Positions 63,698 to 64,000 of a stretch of DNA of 64,000 nt are shown in pieces. The notes under the pieces were generated by a model. That model did not search any database. It saw only the letters and a program-made list of their open reading frames with translations, and was not told the DNA's origin. The DNA is taken from the NCBI RefSeq assembly GCF_011745145.1, contig NZ_CP050191.1, positions 6,317,855-6,381,854 of the forward strand, written 5' to 3'. The position numbers and the translations under genes are program-made. Every line of letters begins with the position of its first letter. Positions within the stretch are counted from its first letter, which is position 1. Source of the stretch: Mycobacterium sp. DL440. GTDB lineage: Bacteria > Actinomycetota > Actinomycetes > Mycobacteriales > Mycobacteriaceae.

Positions 63698-64000
63698 ATG
63701 GATATCGGTGGGCAGGAGCGCAGCGACGGGGGAACCGTTACCGCAGTGGGGCGCGGCAACCAGACCGGTACCGCGCGGGTGAAGCGTGGGATGGCTGAGA
63801 TGCTCAAGGGCGGCGTGATCATGGACGTTGTCACCCCCGAGCAGGCCAAGATTGCCGAAGGTGCGGGAGCGGTCGCCGTGATGGCGCTGGAGCGGGTCCC
63901 CGCTGATATCCGTGCCCAGGGCGGGGTGTCGCGCATGTCGGATCCGGACATGATCGAGGGCATCATCTCCGCGGTCACGATCCCGGTGATGGCCAAGGCA
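63698..64000 (+). CDS. pdxS: Pyridoxal 5'-phosphate synthase, PdxS subunit (cut by right edge)
   Basis: 101 codons visible, open to the window end. The N-terminal pattern is very typical: [52 protein letters not shown], with the catalytic Lys expected in PVMAKA at the edge. Start ATG 63698 with GAAAGAAAG upstream; a 25-residue extension precedes the core. PdxS makes PLP from ribulose/ribose 5-phosphate, glyceraldehyde 3-phosphate and ammonia from PdxT. It may be a second copy, since pdxS of mycobacteria normally sits elsewhere with pdxT. Confidence 0.9.
   Translation, partial: MDIGGQERSDGGTVTAVGRGNQTGTARVKRGMAEMLKGGVIMDVVTPEQAKIAEGAGAVAVMALERVPADIRAQGGVSRMSDPDMIEGIISAVTIPVMAKA

Overview
The window looks like a chromosomal segment of a rapidly growing, environmental Mycobacterium (Mycolicibacterium). 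Evidence: high GC, an mmpS/mmpL pair, an antigen 85-like mycolyltransferase, an F420/deazaflavin-type oxidoreductase, secreted DUF732 and DUF5078 proteins, many FadD/FadE enzymes, and a gene order that follows the M. tuberculosis Rv0534c-Rv0556 neighbourhood (menA, MTA phosphorylase, menE, DUF3349, pitA, glyoxalase, SDR, menB, fadD8, amidohydrolase, menC, bpoC, menD, DUF3592). The species is inferred from family knowledge and gene order, not from a search.

Layout. 1-1940: an MHS-type MFS transporter cut by the left edge, then a DUF559 (Vsr-like) protein flanked by two palindromic repeats in opposite orientation. 1941-5112: menA, a small acidic protein, MTA phosphorylase, nitronate monooxygenase. 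5209-12900: a large acyl-CoA dehydrogenase, then a minus-strand mmpS-mmpL-DUF732-DUF5078 operon, divergent from a TetR regulator with a clear operator between them, then a GNAT protein. 12894-17749: PPOX flavoprotein, menE, DUF3349, pitA, a membrane protein, a second DUF3349 and a glyoxalase. 17798-24111: an inserted cassette with a PucR regulator, an APC permease, two SDRs, an agmatinase-family ureohydrolase and a polysaccharide-deacetylase-type amidohydrolase, most of them with overlapping ends. 24112-41511: SDR, menB, lipoprotein, Ddn-like protein, HAD, fadD8, amidohydrolase, acyl-CoA ligase, antigen 85-like protein, menC, GlxA/AraC regulator, isonitrile-hydratase-like protein, BpoC, menD, DUF3592 and a DsbA-like lipoprotein. 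Five menaquinone genes (menA, E, B, C, D) are thus interleaved with unrelated cassettes.

41660-64000 is the accessory part: a catabolic island. It holds a zinc alcohol dehydrogenase and an SDR (minus), a POT-family peptide-type transporter, the two subunits of a hydantoinase/oxoprolinase-type ATP-dependent amidohydrolase (hyuA, hyuB), a trimethylamine-dehydrogenase-like flavoenzyme lacking the FMN-linking Cys, a class III CoA-transferase, three MaoC-type hydratases, an AtuA-type protein, a small GIY-YIG-like protein, an acyl-CoA dehydrogenase, an IclR regulator, a class III aminotransferase, an aldehyde dehydrogenase and the start of a pdxS gene. The set suggests ring opening of a lactam or hydantoin, N-dealkylation, transamination, aldehyde oxidation and CoA-dependent beta-oxidation; the substrate is unknown. 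A short inverted repeat, CG(T/C)A-N2-TACG often followed by AAC, recurs in the long non-coding gaps of the island and is a candidate operator for the local IclR protein.

No rRNA, tRNA, CRISPR array, transposase or phage gene was recognised.
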